From Nymphaea colorata (taxonomy: Eukaryota; Streptophyta; Magnoliopsida; Nymphaeales; Nymphaeaceae), in assembly GCF_008831285.2 (NCBI RefSeq), contig NC_045148.1:12527183-12591182 (forward strand): DNA of 64,000 nt, written 5' to 3'. Within the stretch, counting starts at the first letter, position 1. Every line of letters begins with the position of its first letter. Positions 1 to 12,179 of the stretch are shown in pieces. A program made the translations under genes and the position numbers. Under the pieces are notes generated by a model. The model had not been told where the DNA came from. It saw nothing but the letters and a program-made list of their open reading frames with translations, and did no database searches.

Positions 1-91
1 AAAATTTGAAGTTTCCATCAAGTTGCTGCAGCCAAGGAGCTAGGAGGGAGAAGCCAAGGAGGAGAGAGAAGATTCGTCTAAGCCTTCTTCT

Positions 92-92
<1 letters not shown>

Positions 93-135
<43 letters not shown>
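93..135. repeat. (CT)n microsatellite
   Basis: An uninterrupted run of about 43 bases of alternating C and T lies inside the LTR fragment, in the pyrimidine-rich leader typical of these LTRs. Confidence 0.95.
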
Positions 136-139
<4 letters not shown>

Positions 140-180
140 TGCTGCACACAATACATGGACTCGTGTGTGTGTGTGGAGAC

Positions 181-215
181 CTATGTCACATAGGTACGGG
201 TGCCGGTATGGGTAC
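181..215 (+). mobile_element. Single terminus of a Mutator-like small element
   Basis: CTATGTCACATAGGTACGG at 181-199 is identical to the inverted right terminus of the 59701-60311 element and is followed by the same kind of GGTAYGGGTAC-rich sequence. It starts abruptly inside an LTR fragment. The opposite terminus and a target-site duplication were not found, so the copy is probably truncated. Confidence 0.45.
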
Positions 216-228
216 AGAGAACACACGT

Positions 229-230
<2 letters not shown>

Positions 231-262
<32 letters not shown>
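231..262. repeat. (TA)n microsatellite
   Basis: A run of TA dinucleotides of about 30 bases, followed by further TA-rich sequence to about 320. Confidence 0.9.
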
Positions 263-1437
263 TATATATGTCAAAAAATTTTAAACAAGAATAACATATT
301 CACACATATATATATATCAAAAAATTGCAAATAGAATAACATATTCATAAAACCCCCAATTCTGCCAATTAAAGGGACAAATCGAAAGTCCTAATCAAAA
401 GAATAAAAGATAGAATCACCAAACAACGATCGACAGTGTACTGATCCCAGCGTACAACGGAGATTCACAGAGATGCAAACAAAGGCAGATATTCGTATGC
501 ACAGTGATGGTGGGTAGATTAATAGTGATTTGTTCATTCATTCACAGACTAGAGGCAGTGTGCAAGGGGGATGTGCGCCGAAAGTGTGTGGCAACAGATG
601 GTGGGCAGCAGCGGAGTGGGCAGAGCCACTTTTCACCGGCTGAGATTGTGGGTGGTGATTGGTGAGTGATGGTTGGAGAGATAAGAGATCAATAAAAGCA
701 TTGTCTCTATTTTCTTCTTCATTTCCCTTATTCTCTCTATCGAGTTTGCTAAGTTAGGGTGGCTAAGTGAACCCTTACGTAGAATTTTCGTGGAGAGAAG
801 CTTTCTCTTCCTCATTGCAAATTCCAACAAGTCATTCTTCTTCTTCTTGTTTTGCTAAGCTTGAATCCAAGCTTGGATTCTTGCTTAAGATTGCTTGATT
901 TAGAAAACAAGTAAAGAAGAAGATCAAACATCAAGACTGACCGCAATGTAGGAGATTTTAACCAATTTCTCGTATACTTTAGCTTTTTATTGGTTCATTT
1001 TAATTTCACCAATTCATAGGAGATGTTTATTTTCATTTATTTTATAGTTGGAAATGATGTCCAGCTAGGGAAAACCTATGATTAAATGTACATGTTAATG
1101 CATAATGCATGCATGAGTTGGTTTTTCTAAAAAGACTAACCCAAGTATCAAATTTTGAAAAGAGCCCCAAGGCCACGTCCATTTCAAAACGACAAGCTTA
1201 AAACCATTTTAAACTCTCTACCATAAGAGAATCCCACATGCTGCAACATATGTGATGAAAATGCCTATTAGAGATTGATACATTCTTATGAATGTGATCC
1301 ACCCTTGCATCGCAAAATTATGGAAAATTATGTAGTCAATTAAGAGGTGTTTATTAAACAAACACCTAGTTAGTGGTACAAAAAATTTGATGCATTTATG
1401 ATAAATCAAAAGCATTGAAAGTCAGTCATAGATCATT

Positions 1438-2394
1438 GTGTCTATCAAAGAGTTATCATCAGGTAACTTCATTTTCTTGTTGTTATATGTAGACGACAAG
1501 TTCATTATTGGACAAGACTATCAATTGATTAGCCAATTAAAGGACATGAGGAAGTTCTTTGATATAAAAGACTTAGGACCAACACAACAATTGTTAGACA
1601 TGAAGATTGTTTGTGATAGGAAGGCCAAGAAGCTATGGTTGTCACAAGAGAAATGCTTTGAGAAAGGGCTTAACAAGTTCAATATGAAAGATGTTAAGAC
1701 AGTCAAAACACTTTTAGCAGCATATTTTAAATTAAAAAATGAACAATGTCCATCTTTAGCGGATGAGAAAGAAAAAAATGAAGAATGTACCATATGCCTC
1801 CGCAATATGGAGTCTCATGTATGCTACAGTTTGCACATGCTCAGACTTGGCTTATGTAGTTGGTGTAGTGAGTAGCTCTTGTTATATCTAGGCAAGGAGC
1901 ATTGGGCAACAGTGAAGTAGAACTTAAAGAATCTTAAAAATACTTTCAGTTACTATTTAGGTTTTGGTAAATCTAACTTAAAGATACAAGGATTTGTAGA
2001 TGCAGACATGACAAGTGACTTGAACTCTAGGAAGTTTCTTTCTAGTTATGTCTTCATGGAAGTCCATGTTACAAAGTGTGTTACTCTTTCTACTAAGGAG
2101 GCAAAATATATTGCAGCAATTGAAACTTGTAAAGAGTTGTTGGGGATGAAGAGTTTTCTTCATGATCTAGGTTTTAGCCAGAAGACCTATTTGCATTGTG
2201 ATAGCCAAAGTGTTATATACTTGGCGAAAAATTCAGCTTTCCACTCAAGGACCAAGCACATTGATATTAGATGTCATTGGATTTGTGATGTGCTTGAGCA
2301 AAAACTAATGCAGATAGAAAAGACAGATGCAAAGAATAATCCTGCAATGACGAAGTCTCCACTAAGGAGACACATGACAAGTGTAGAGACTTAG
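1438..2394 (+). pseudogene. Ty1/copia RT-RNase H remnant
   Basis: This is the C-terminal half of a copia polyprotein. The first stretch carries the reverse transcriptase motif LLLYVDDKFIIG and the following FDIKDLGPTQQLL block. The second stretch (2008-2394) is RNase H, with STKEAKYIAA, HCDSQSVIYLAKNSAFH and TKHIDIR. Frame changes and stops around 1800-2010 separate the two halves, so no intact protein can be made. Gag, protease, integrase and the N-terminal RT are absent; the element starts abruptly next to the LTR fragment on its left. It is followed directly by a polypurine tract and an LTR on the same strand, which confirms the orientation. Confidence 0.8.
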
Positions 2395-2461
2395 TTAGGA
2401 TGACTACTTTGAAGGCAGTGCGCTAAGTTTGTTCATTTTATAGGTGTGATCTCTCACATGA

Positions 2462-2984
2462 GCCTAGAGGGGTAGTTTGTTGGGGGTGGGTCCAGCCTCA
2501 AAAGAGGACCTGACCTCATTTCTTTAGTAAGGGCTCGTCAAAAGACTAGGGTACCATCGGGTACCCTCACTCTCTTGATCGTTCTCTTTCAAATAAAAAA
2601 AAGGGGCTCTCACATGGAAAGGTAAGAAGGGGAGGAAGAAGGCAAGAAGAGGAGGAGAAGAAGAACGTAGTCTTACTTTGTAGGTTTCAGCAGGTCAAGA
2701 AGAGAAAGAAAAGACAAAAGAGAAAGAGGGAATGAAAACAATCTTCATTGGGTGATCTCTTTCTTATCTCTTGGGGTTCTTTCTTTCATTTGTATAAGAG
2801 AGTGCTATTCTTTCCTTGTGTTAACTATTTTTATTAAAGCAATAGAGATATTGCTACTAGTGTATTTGGCCTTCTTTTTGTGTGTATGTGTGTAGTCTCC
2901 TTGCCCATGGTTTTTTACCCCATTATTGGGGGTTTTTCTATGTAAATTTGGTATGCATACTTTCTACTGTTTTATTGCTACAAT
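2462..2984 (+). repeat. Polypurine tract and 3' LTR of the copia remnant
   Basis: The purine-rich GCCTAGAGGGGTAG precedes TGTTGGGGGTGGG at 2478, a canonical LTR start. The body holds a pyrimidine-rich stretch and ends with the CCCCATTATTGGGGGTTTTT type of sequence often seen near copia LTR 3' ends. The end near 2984 (TTGCTACA) is a guess because no second LTR or target-site duplication is available. The palindrome GGGTACCATCGGGTACCC lies near its start. Confidence 0.5.
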
Positions 2985-3534
2985 ATGTTCATTTATTCTT
3001 GAAATTTTAGCCTTATATCTATTCTAGCTGTCAAGATCTTTGTATGAGCAGTTTTGGACATTTCTTGCTATCAAACTACTTGGTTTGGCATGTTGTATTG
3101 ATGCTAAAGATTACCACTAGTTGTGTAATTATTGGATATATGCATTCTTGAAGTTTGAGAGCTTTTGTGGTAGTATTAAGTATTGAAATTGGCTGGTTGT
3201 TGTCTTCATAAGTATTCGTTTACAGTGGCAATCTATTCTTTACAAGAATATATCCATTTTGCGAGTTCTTTTACAAGATTATCACAAGGTTTGTTGATTA
3301 AAACAGCCATAATAGAACCCACGCTGGTTCAACTCATTGTGCTTCCCTACGGCTGGGGCTGTCTATCAATGGGAGGGACTACTTCAATGTTGGAACCATT
3401 AAAAAGAAATTGATAACTGAACAAACATGGCACTCTGCAGCCCTACCTTGCAGGGATTCTGAAAGTGACAACTGAAAAATGTGATATCTTGTCTTTATCA
3501 TGCTTTTAAACATTAGTGATCTAATTGATTAGTT

Positions 3535-3627
<93 letters not shown>

Positions 3628-5114
3628 TCCTACGCTGTTATGATTGCATGTTGTGTGTTTCCATGTCATGCATAACTTACGTTCACTCCATTCATAATCA
3701 TTTGAATAACATAAAACATGGAAGACCTATTGAGTATATGGAAATATACTCCTTCATTATCTATATCTTACAAATAAATTTAGTAGATTGCTGTTGCAAA
3801 CTAGCTCTGGCTGAACAATCTGAGGATCAGCAGCCCACACATGCATGCTTTTATATTTCTGATTTGTTATAGTTAATTTAATCATGTGTGTGTTGATTGT
3901 TAATGGCTCTCTAGCTAGTTCAGAGTATCTTGAAACCCCATGCTTGTAAACATCTCATTGAGTTATATATGCATATTAATAAGACAGTCCGTAACTATAG
4001 TCTTTGGAAACCCACTTTATTAGATCCTCTCATCTGCTTAGGATAGATTGTGCCATAGAGAATTTGTTACGTTGAACTCATGACAAAACCGGTCATGCCA
4101 TATACTTAAATATGCAGGCAAATCTTGTCAATACCACATTTATATCTGTGTTTCACGTGTCAATTAATAGTTTAAACTTGGGGCAGATTTTGGAGTATTA
4201 CAGACAATCTAGGAGGTGGAACCCACATCCTCCACTTGGGGCTTTGCAGGTCAGGGTGTTCACACCTAAGCCCATATCTGGTGGTCCATCCATAAGTCCA
4301 TCCGTAAGACAAACTGTTAGTAATGGAGCCATACTGTCCTTTTTTTGTTTGTTTTTGTTTTTTTTGGGTTGGTGCAAAGACCGAAATGAAGAGCAAGCTA
4401 GCTGGGTGGCTGTAAATGATGCACCAAAAGTTGTCCTCTCGAATTGGGATGTGCTAACAACTCTGGTAGCCTTAACAAATCGCTACTGACTGGACGAGTA
4501 GTGGACTCATCAACAAATTAATCAGTTGTCTCTTAAATTTCTCACAGCAAAAGATGTGATTCTAAACCTTCTTATGATGGTCGTAATATTAATACATTGG
4601 TACAAGTAATATATTATTCCTGTCTATTGATCCTGCCACAAAATTTGAAGTAGATTCATAAAACACTATGTTACATGATTTCATGAATTTGCTTCAATTT
4701 TTAGTCTTTTTCACTATACGGTAAGAATTTCTTCGATTTGTAGTCTTTTTCACTATATGGTAATAATTTGTTACTAATGTCAATCAACCCCTAAACCACC
4801 CAAGCAAAACATGGACTAGGTCACTCATTCTGAATGCAATTGCAATTCATTACCATGCAACACTCTTGTCAACATTTTTAAGAAGTTGATACTTTAGTTG
4901 TTTGTTGATGCATTTAATTAAAATAAACCGTCTTGGGCCTCACATTGGTAATGCAGGCGGTAACAGAGTTCTTACCCATCTCCTCAGGTCTTTATTTTTT
5001 CCCTTAGAAGACCATGCCCTCACCTTCAAACCCCTAGCGTAGGATCCATTTTTTGAATGGGAAAGGAACCATTTTAGATTTCCCCACAAAATAATTCGAA
5101 GCGCCCCACCCGCC
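2985..5114. other. Intergenic sequence without recognisable genes
   Basis: AT-rich sequence with only short open frames of no recognisable family. A long TA microsatellite at 3538 is the only distinct feature. Confidence 0.6.
3538..3624. repeat. Long (TA)n microsatellite
   Basis: About 43 uninterrupted TA dinucleotides. Runs this long are usually polymorphic between individuals and can form cruciforms. The apparent Ile-Tyr repeat protein in this frame is an artefact. Confidence 0.97.
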
Positions 5115-5483
5115 TGTTAGAAATCAAAATGAAGAAATAATTAAAGGGACATGAATTTTTAAAGTGGTTCAGCCAATAGGCCTACGTCCACTGCTCTATC
5201 ATTTTGTTGCTTGCATTCATTTGGTGGAGAGACTCCTTTATATAGAGGAGTTACATAAGGGGTCTCTATTTTTCAAGAGACATGACTTTTCACCTTTCAG
5301 CAGACATGACTTTTCATCTTTCAACGGACATGACTTTTCGTCTCTCAAAAGACATGTTTTTTCATCTCCCAAGAAACATGACTTTTCATCTCCCAACAGA
5401 CATGACTTTTCATCCCTAAAAAACATGACTTTTCATCTCTCAAGTAATTCACTTTGAGAGCCTTCTTGATATTTTTGTTAAGA
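5115..5483 (-). repeat. 3' LTR of the decayed copia element
   Basis: 369 bases. The terminal bases at the inner edge are GA where the partner LTR has CA, a point change. The inner edge is followed by the polypurine tract, GCTTGCGGGGGG on the minus strand. It contains a seven-unit minisatellite at 5281-5447. Confidence 0.85.
5281..5447. repeat. 24-bp minisatellite inside LTR, 7 units
   Basis: Units begin CATGACTTTTCATCTCYCAA at 5281, 5305, 5329, 5353, 5377, 5401 (23 bp) and 5424. The units are contiguous with no spacers, so this is not a CRISPR array. The partner LTR has six units at 12346-12489. Confidence 0.9.
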
Positions 5484-5868
5484 TCCCCCCGCAAGCTCAA
5501 TGCTCCGGCAATGAGATTGAGCTTGTTAATTATTTGATAATGGTGTTGCTTAATAAGTGGCTTAGTTAAAATATTAGCAACCTGATCTTTGGAAGAGATG
5601 TATTAAATTTTTGAATATCCTTTAGCCAATTTTTCTCAAACAAAATGAAGCTCAATCTCTATGTGTTTGTTGTGGCTATGATACAAAGGATGAGCTGCAA
5701 CATAGGCTACGCCGATGTTGTCACACAATAATATGGAGGTTGTGATTGAACAACACAAAATTCTTTTAATAAAAATTATAACCACATGATTTCATCAGTA
5801 GTATTGGCAATAGATCGATACTCAGCGTCAGTACTAGTACGAGAGACAACTAGCTGCTTTTTAGTGCT

Positions 5869-6371
5869 CTATGAAACTAGATTGGATCCAATAAACAATA
5901 CATATCCACCTGTAGACCGTCTATCATCAAGACATCCTGCCCAATCTGCATCACTGTAAGTATTAATTTTAAGAACTGAACTAGGTCTAATAATAAAACC
6001 ATAATCAATAATGTGTTTCAAATATCTTAGGATTCTCTTTACGGCATCCCAATAGGCATCGGTAGGATGATGCATGTATTGACAAACCTTGTTGACAGCA
6101 TAAGAGATGTCTGGATGAGTCATAGTAAAGTATTGAAAAGCGCCAACAATGTTGTGATAAAGAGTTGGATCATAAAAATCAGATTCATTTTTTAGCAGAA
6201 AAATCATGGGAGCATGCCATGAGAATTGAAACTCCCTTAGTTTCAAGCATATTTGTTCTTTTGAAAAGCTGAAATATATATTACCTTTGAGACAATATTA
6301 GCTTATTGTAATTTTTTTTTGCTTCTATGGCCAAAAAGAAATGAAGCTCACCCATATCTTTAATGACAAAC
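5869..6371 (-). pseudogene. copia RT C-terminus and RNase H start
   Basis: Read on the minus strand, this segment contains VIKDMGELHFFLAIE, LSQ, DPTLYHNIVGA, the HPDISYAVNKVCQYMHHPT block, RILRYLK and SDADWAGCLDDRRSTGGY. These mark the end of RT and the beginning of RNase H in copia polyproteins. RNase H continues in degraded form towards 5490. The reading frame breaks off at 6371 because a solo LTR is inserted there and resumes at about 8938. Confidence 0.8.
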
Positions 6372-6744
6372 TGTAATCACCCCAAATTTTTCAAAAAAAG
6401 GGGGCTATTAAAATTTTGGTCCTAATATTTTTAAAATAAATTTTAAATCTAAATTTAGATCCAAAATCCAAGTTTAGATCCAAATCGAGAATTCTAAACT
6501 CAAATTCCAAAGCGGAATTCAAATTTTGAATTTTGGCTCCAAAACTCCTTCCTCTTGGATTCAAATCTTGAATTCAAATTTCAAATTTTAGCTCTAAAAC
6601 TCTTCCCTCTTGAATTCAAATCCTAAATTCGAATTTTAAATTTTGGCTCTAAAACTCTTTCCTCTTGAATTTGAATTTCGAATTTTGGCTCTTAAAAGTT
6701 TTCCCTCTTGAATTCGAATTTCGAATTTTGGCTCCAAAATCCTT

Positions 6745-6752
6745 TATAAATA
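6745..6752 (+). promoter_or_regulatory. TATA-like box of the solo LTR
   Basis: TATAAATA lies about 370 bases into the LTR and is followed by a CT-rich leader, the usual layout of a U3/R boundary. Promoter activity is inferred only. Confidence 0.4.
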
Positions 6753-7009
6753 TCTCATACTTCCCCCCTCTTGGGCAAGAGTTGGTCTTGGGAGAAACCC
6801 TAGAGTATTCTCACTTGAAGACTTAGGGTTTCTCTTGAGCTCTTTCTCTCTCCCGCTTCCTCTTTCCACTCCTCTCCAACTTAGAGCAAGCCACAACCCT
6901 CTTGGAGGCATCATCTTGAAGCTTCACTCAAGGGGATCTTCAATATAGGGTGTTCATTTTTCCAAAAGTTATTTTGACTAGAGATATGTAATCAATATCT
7001 CATCTCTTT

Positions 7010-7340
7010 CTTTCTTCATTTTCCTCTCTTCTTCATCTCCTTATGGCCAAAGGAGATAGCACTTAACCTCTTTTTAGAGACAAGAGGCTATGCTCAAGTG
7101 CACCAGGAGCATGGAAAGATGAGATAATCTTTCATTTCATGATTGAATCATGTTTTCTCCTTTATTGAATGTAGCATTGTCTTCCTTTCTTCATTTTCTT
7201 CTCATCTTTGTCTCCCCATAGCCAAAGGAGATAGCACTCAATCTCTTCTTAGAGACAAGAGGTTATGCTCAAGTGCACCGGGAGTATGGAAAGATGAGAT
7301 GATTCTTTATTTCATAGTTATATTATGCTCTCCTTCCTAG
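7010..7340. repeat. Tandem duplication (period about 175 bp) within the solo LTR
   Basis: Two adjacent copies share GCCAAAGGAGATAGCACT (at 7046 and 7221), GAGACAAGAGG and GCTCAAGTGCACCRGGAG. They differ by scattered substitutions, so the duplication is not recent. Confidence 0.8.
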
Positions 7341-8937
7341 TTGAATCTTTCTCTTCCTATCGTCCTCTCTTTCTCTCTCTCTCTCTCTTTCCTTCCTTGA
7401 ATATTGTCCATGTATCACCCATGCATAGTTGTTTGGTTTTCCGTCTATATGTGAATGTATGGTGAGAATGAGAGTGTTGTTTGGGGATTCTTTATCTTCG
7501 TATTGATTTTTGAGGTTGGGACTTGTCCAACTCGGGGAAACCCTCATGAATATGTATATGTTAATATGCATTTACATGACATTTCTCGTTAGTTTCCTTT
7601 TAATCATCCCATTTAGAACCCTAATGAGCATCTTATTGTATGATTTGTTTCATTCCATACCCAACGGTGGAAGAAATATATCCCTTGTGGCAAATTAAAT
7701 CATAACATTCTATGTTTTGTTATAAATTATATTTTTCAAAACATTTTTAAAAGAAATCTCTCTAATGCGGCCTTGGAGACTTAGCTTAGGCTCTTGCATG
7801 AGTCCAAGCTCTCTTCCGGCCTATATCAAAATTTGAAGTCGGCTATTTTCAAATCATTCCTTGATTTTCATATTCATGAAAACGTATGTGTATATACATG
7901 TTATATACGTATGCATACACATGAATATCTTTCTTTGTTGCTTCTCTTTCTATGATTTAACATACTTTTATAAACTCTCGTATACGTATATATAAATATA
8001 TATATATGTACGTGTATTCCATTTTTAGATTTCTCTTTCTCTTTCTAAAATGATCTTCTCTTCTCTACTTGATATAAATATCATTTTCATAAGCTTTCAT
8101 ATATGTATACAAACACGTATCTTTCTTTTTCAAAACATGTGATTTTATGATTTTTAAGATATATATCTTTCTCTATATCCCTCTTGGGATGTAGTCCTTC
8201 ATATTTTCCATCCTTTCAATATCTTACCATGTAAGATTTTAATTTTTCATTTGCTGACTTCATCAAGACCACAAACCAAGTGATGATCCAATATGGGATT
8301 TATGCTTGATGGTCTACAACCCCAATCCATTTTCAAAAACTTTTCCTTCATATATATGATAACTATAAAAACAAAAAATCTCAGATCTATGTTATGGTAG
8401 GAATGCCTTAGATAAATGTTGTGGTAGGAATGAGTCATTTTTCTTCCATTCATCTTAGGATAGATGCATCCATGCATTTACTTCCACTCAATATCACAAA
8501 TGAACACAAGCACATCTCCAATTGAATTTAAGCAAGAGGGGATGAAGCTTTAATTAGGTGGTAACCGAATTAGAGCAAAACCTCAAACCTATTTAAAGTC
8601 TTAAGAGAAATTTCAAAATGATTTCACAAGCTTTTCAAATGATATTTACTAATTCCATTTTATCCTCAAAATATTTCACATTCTCAAGCGATTCTTCAAG
8701 AATCTTTTCAAAAGTTTGAAACACCAAACTTTCAATATTTTTCAACACCGCATATAGAATCAAAAAAATGTTTAAGTCAAAATGAAATACATCAATGATA
8801 AACATAGCCCTTGGGTTAATTACCCCCGGTAAAGGCGCCGGGAACGGTCGATCCTCTTTCTTCCTTATTTCAAAACTAAACCTCATTTTTCTGGAACACT
8901 CCAAAACCAATAAAAATTTTGGGATGAAAACATAAAC

Positions 8938-9600
8938 TCACTTTTAAATTATCCAATAATTTTATGAATATATTCAGGTGAGCTTCCTATTATGATTATG
9001 TCATCCACGTATACCAAAACAATTAGAATTATTTTTCTTTTTCTCAAAATAAAAAGAGATGAATCTGTTTGAGCCCCTTTAAAACCAAGATTTAGAAGGA
9101 ATAGACTAAGAAGGGTAAACCATGCCTTAGGAGCCTGTTTTAAACCATATAAAGCATGTTTAAGCTTGCATACATGATTTGGGATAGAATGATTTTGAAA
9201 TCTGGGTGATGTATTTTTCATTTGTGACTAATAGAAATAATCAATACTGTCCAAATTGTAGTAGGCTTCACAACAGGGCTGAAGGTTTCAGTATAGTCAA
9301 TTCCTTCTTTTTTACTATACCCCTTAGTGATGACTCTAACTTTGTATCTTTCCAACGATCAATCTGCCTTTCGCTTGATTTGGAACACCCATTTACAACC
9401 TACAATGTGTTTGGCTTCTTGCTTTGGAACAAGTTTCCAAGTATTGTTTTGAATAAGAACATCATATTCTTCTTGCATGACCTTCCTCCAATTTTCATCT
9501 TCATATGCTTCCTTGATATTTGAGGGTTCTTTGTCTTCAAAAAGAGTAGAGACAAGAGCTCTTGTAAGAGATTAATTGCTAGAAAAATATGTATGGAACT
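8938..9600 (-). pseudogene. copia reverse transcriptase, N-terminal half
   Basis: On the minus strand the frame shows KLKHALYGLKQAPKAWF and LVYVDDIIIIGSSPEYIHKIIG, the fingers/palm region with the catalytic YVDD. Sequence up to 9600 covers the upstream part of RT in other frames (YEEDVLIQN, RQIDRWKDT-like remains). Frameshifts interrupt it. It abuts the solo LTR on its left. Confidence 0.75.
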
Positions 9601-10740
9601 CATTATATTTAGGATTAGGTTTGAAGGTTCTCACTTGAGATCTAATAGTCATAGGATGAACTCCTTCTTCATTTGGTTTATTTTCATTGGATTGGGTTGG
9701 CTCCTCATTTTCAAGAGTTTCAGGTTGAGATTCATTATTTGTTTCAGACTGAAGTAAGGGTTCCCTCATGTTGTGAATGTACTAGATGATGGTAATGTAG
9801 GGTTTGAGAACTGATATTCATGAGGGAAAGTTAAAATGATAGCTTGGTTTTGACTTTCTATATCTTGAGTTCTAGTTTCTTGAGTATCAACAAAAGGAAA
9901 TTTTCTCATTAAATTGGACATGTCTCGAAATATAGATTTTATCGGTTCGTACACCTAAATAATAATATCCTTTATGTCGAGGAGCATAGCTCAAGAAAAT
10001 ACATCTTTCAGATCGGTAATCTACTTTATTTTTCTGATAAGCTCTTAAACAAGGAAAACATTCACATCCAAAATTTTTGAGGAAGCCATAATCAGGTTTC
10101 TCTTTGAGCAATTTTTTCAAATGAGAAGCAAAATCAAGAATCTTGGTTGGCATTTGGTTAATCAAATAAACAGCAGTACAAAAAACATAGGACCAAAAGT
10201 TCTTGGGAATATTACCTTTTCCCATTAGAGATAAACTTGTTTCAACAATATGTTTATGTCTCCTTTCAGCTGCTCCATTTTGTTCAGGGATATGAGGACA
10301 TGATATTCTATGTCCAATCTCATTATCGACAAGATATGATTGAAGCTCTTGAAATTCTCATCCTCAATCTGAGTGAAAATATTTTATCTTGTGTCCAATG
10401 AGATTTACAGAAAGTGCCTTGAAAGCTTTGAAAACACGACTAACGTCTATTTTTTTTCATCAAATAAATCCAAGTGTATCTTGAAAAGACATCGATAAAA
10501 ATCACATAATTCTTAAAACCATTCACACTCTCCACCGGAGCTGGACCCCATACATTAGAATAAATGGGTTCCAGCGGACGTTTCACCTTATTTGAAATAG
10601 CACTAAATGGAAGTTTATGACTCTTGGCTTTTTGACATGATTCACACAAATAATTCAAACAATTATCGTAATAAGACAAATCACACTTGTTCAAAACCTT
10701 CTTAATAATGGAAAATGAAGGGTGACCAAGTCTTTTATGT
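9601..10740 (-). pseudogene. copia integrase
   Basis: 10440-10694 carries a CDLSYYDNCLNYLCESCQKAK segment, the CxxC half of the zinc-binding domain, then VWGPAPVESVNGFKNYVIFIDVFSRYTWIY with a catalytic Asp. 9887-10225 holds the later FWSYVFCTAVYLINQMPTK and the FGCECFPCLRAY, RCIFLSYAP block. The linker to RT (9572-9954) is degraded. Stops and frameshifts separate the pieces. Confidence 0.75.
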
Positions 10741-12102
10741 CACTGCCCAATAGTCTGTCTTTCTCCAAGTTGCGCTTCCTTTTTCCTGTTATTAAGGTCT
10801 ATCTTATATAGTCCATCACGATTAGTTCCTTGATGAAGAATTTTTCCTATTTCATGCTGCTTAACATAGCACATATTAGGTTGAAACTCAAAATAGACTT
10901 CGTTATCCTTAGAAAAATGTTGTACATATAACAAGTTTCTTGTTATTTTGGGCACATGAAGGAGATCATTTAAAACTAAATTTTGAGATGTGTTTGAAGA
11001 ACCAATATGAAAAATTCTCAAACTTGATCCTCTCCGATTTTTACTGCATCTCCACCTTTGTATTTTGGCATGAATTGATAAGTTATTGATATCCTTGGTG
11101 ATGTGATGAGTCGCACCAGAGTCAGGATACCAATTGTCATCTCCAATGTCTTGACTCAGAGTGATAGAAGAAACTGCATGATATGCTTGAGGAGATGTTG
11201 TCTTTTTTCTTTAAGCAAGTTAGTATATGACCAATAAAACCTTGCAATATGACCAACTTTTTCACATATTTGGCACACAAGACTATCACCTTTATATTGC
11301 TCACTTTTTCAGACTCCTCCTCTATATTAGTAGTTGTTTCTACCAGGATCTCTATAGTTGGTTTGCTTATTGTAAACTTGTTTTGAGACAATATTCGCTG
11401 CAGACATAATAGATTCCAAAGTTTGAGAATCATCTTCTTTTAAATTGGCTTCGTGTATAAGAAGAAGCCCATAAAGTTCATTCAAAGAGACAAGGTCATT
11501 TCGAGTTTCCATACTGACTTTAAAAGCAAGATATTCACTTGGCAATCCTCTAAGAATTTGAAGAACAAGATCATCTTCATCAACGGGTTTAGATGCAATG
11601 GCTAGTTGATGAACAATAGCTTTTGCTTTGTTTATATAAAGATCCATAGAACTAGACCCCTTTTTCAAATCTTAAAACTGTGATTTCAATTGTATTATTC
11701 GAGCCCTGGATTGAGCATCATATGACTTAAGAGCACTCCAAACCTCTAAAGAGGTTTTTAAACCAATAATTTGGGTATGTATTGCTTCAGATAGAGAGGA
11801 CTTAATTTAACTCAAAAGTAATTGATCATTTCTCAGCCATTCAATATATTATGAACTAATTTCAGTTGTTCCACATCTAAACATTGGCGGAGCAGGTTTG
11901 CTTCCATTAATGTATCCCATAAGATCAAATGAGATCAAGATTGAAGTGAATTGAAATTCTCAAATAGGATAATTTTCAACATTTAACTTGATGGTGAAGA
12001 AATGTTGTAAATTGCTTAGGTACTGAAGAGGAGAAGCAAGAAAATTCATACCCGTATTAGAGTTGACTCCCATATTTGATGATGCTTCTTGATTTGCCAT
12101 GA
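10741..12102 (-). pseudogene. copia gag and protease region
   Basis: The gag start is at 12102 (minus-strand ATG, MANQEASS). 11327-11668 reads as the plant copia gag fold (KAKAIVHQLAIASKPVDEDDLVLQILRGLP). A CCHC-type knuckle follows (VCQICEKVGHIARF) with its last Cys replaced. 10740-11021 is the protease-to-integrase stretch (LLHVPKITRNLLYVQHFSKDN). Several frameshifts are present. Confidence 0.7.
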
Positions 12103-12167
12103 GAATGAAAACGTCAACACAAGATGTAATCCTTAGGATCTAGTAGCAACACTAACAAGGACCAGTG

Positions 12168-12179
12168 ACTCTGATACCA
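12168..12179 (-). other. Primer binding site (initiator-Met tRNA)
   Basis: On the minus strand TGGTATCAGAGT follows the LTR directly. It is complementary to the 3' end of plant initiator tRNA-Met except for its last base (canonical TGGTATCAGAGC). Confidence 0.85.

Larger units (their letters stand above)
1..1335 (+). repeat. Tat-like gypsy LTR fragment (R-U5 side)
   Basis: Bases 1-90 and about 740-1335 match, in inverted orientation and in the same order, the LTR sequence at about 16360-17040, for example the shared run GCTGCAGCCAAGGAGCTAGG. In the better preserved copy this segment lies just downstream of the TATA box, so this is the transcribed side of an LTR read on the + strand. The match is interrupted between about 120 and 740 by unrelated sequence containing CT and TA microsatellites and a Mutator-like terminus. 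Neither true LTR end is visible. There is no coding capacity. Confidence 0.6.
6372..8932 (+). mobile_element. Gypsy (Tat-like) solo LTR inserted in copia
   Basis: The insert begins TGTAATCACCCCAAATTTTTC and ends GATGAAAACA. It is flanked by CAAAC (6367-6371) and TAAAC (8933-8937), a 5-bp target-site duplication with one mismatch. Removing it rejoins the copia RT frame (KSEF before, VIKDMGELH after). The start resembles the LTR start at 18478 on the minus strand. A TATA-like box at 6745-6752 and a pyrimidine-rich leader support + orientation. No internal gypsy coding sequence is present, so recombination between two LTRs has probably removed it. Confidence 0.75.

Noticed and set aside
5281-5447. 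CRISPR-like regular repeat
   Set aside because: Units are contiguous without spacers, lie inside a plant LTR and recur in its partner; it is a minisatellite.
8820-8845. GGCGCC-containing stretch as a tRNA-Asp-type primer binding site
   Set aside because: It lies inside the solo LTR about 90 bases from its end and not at an LTR junction.
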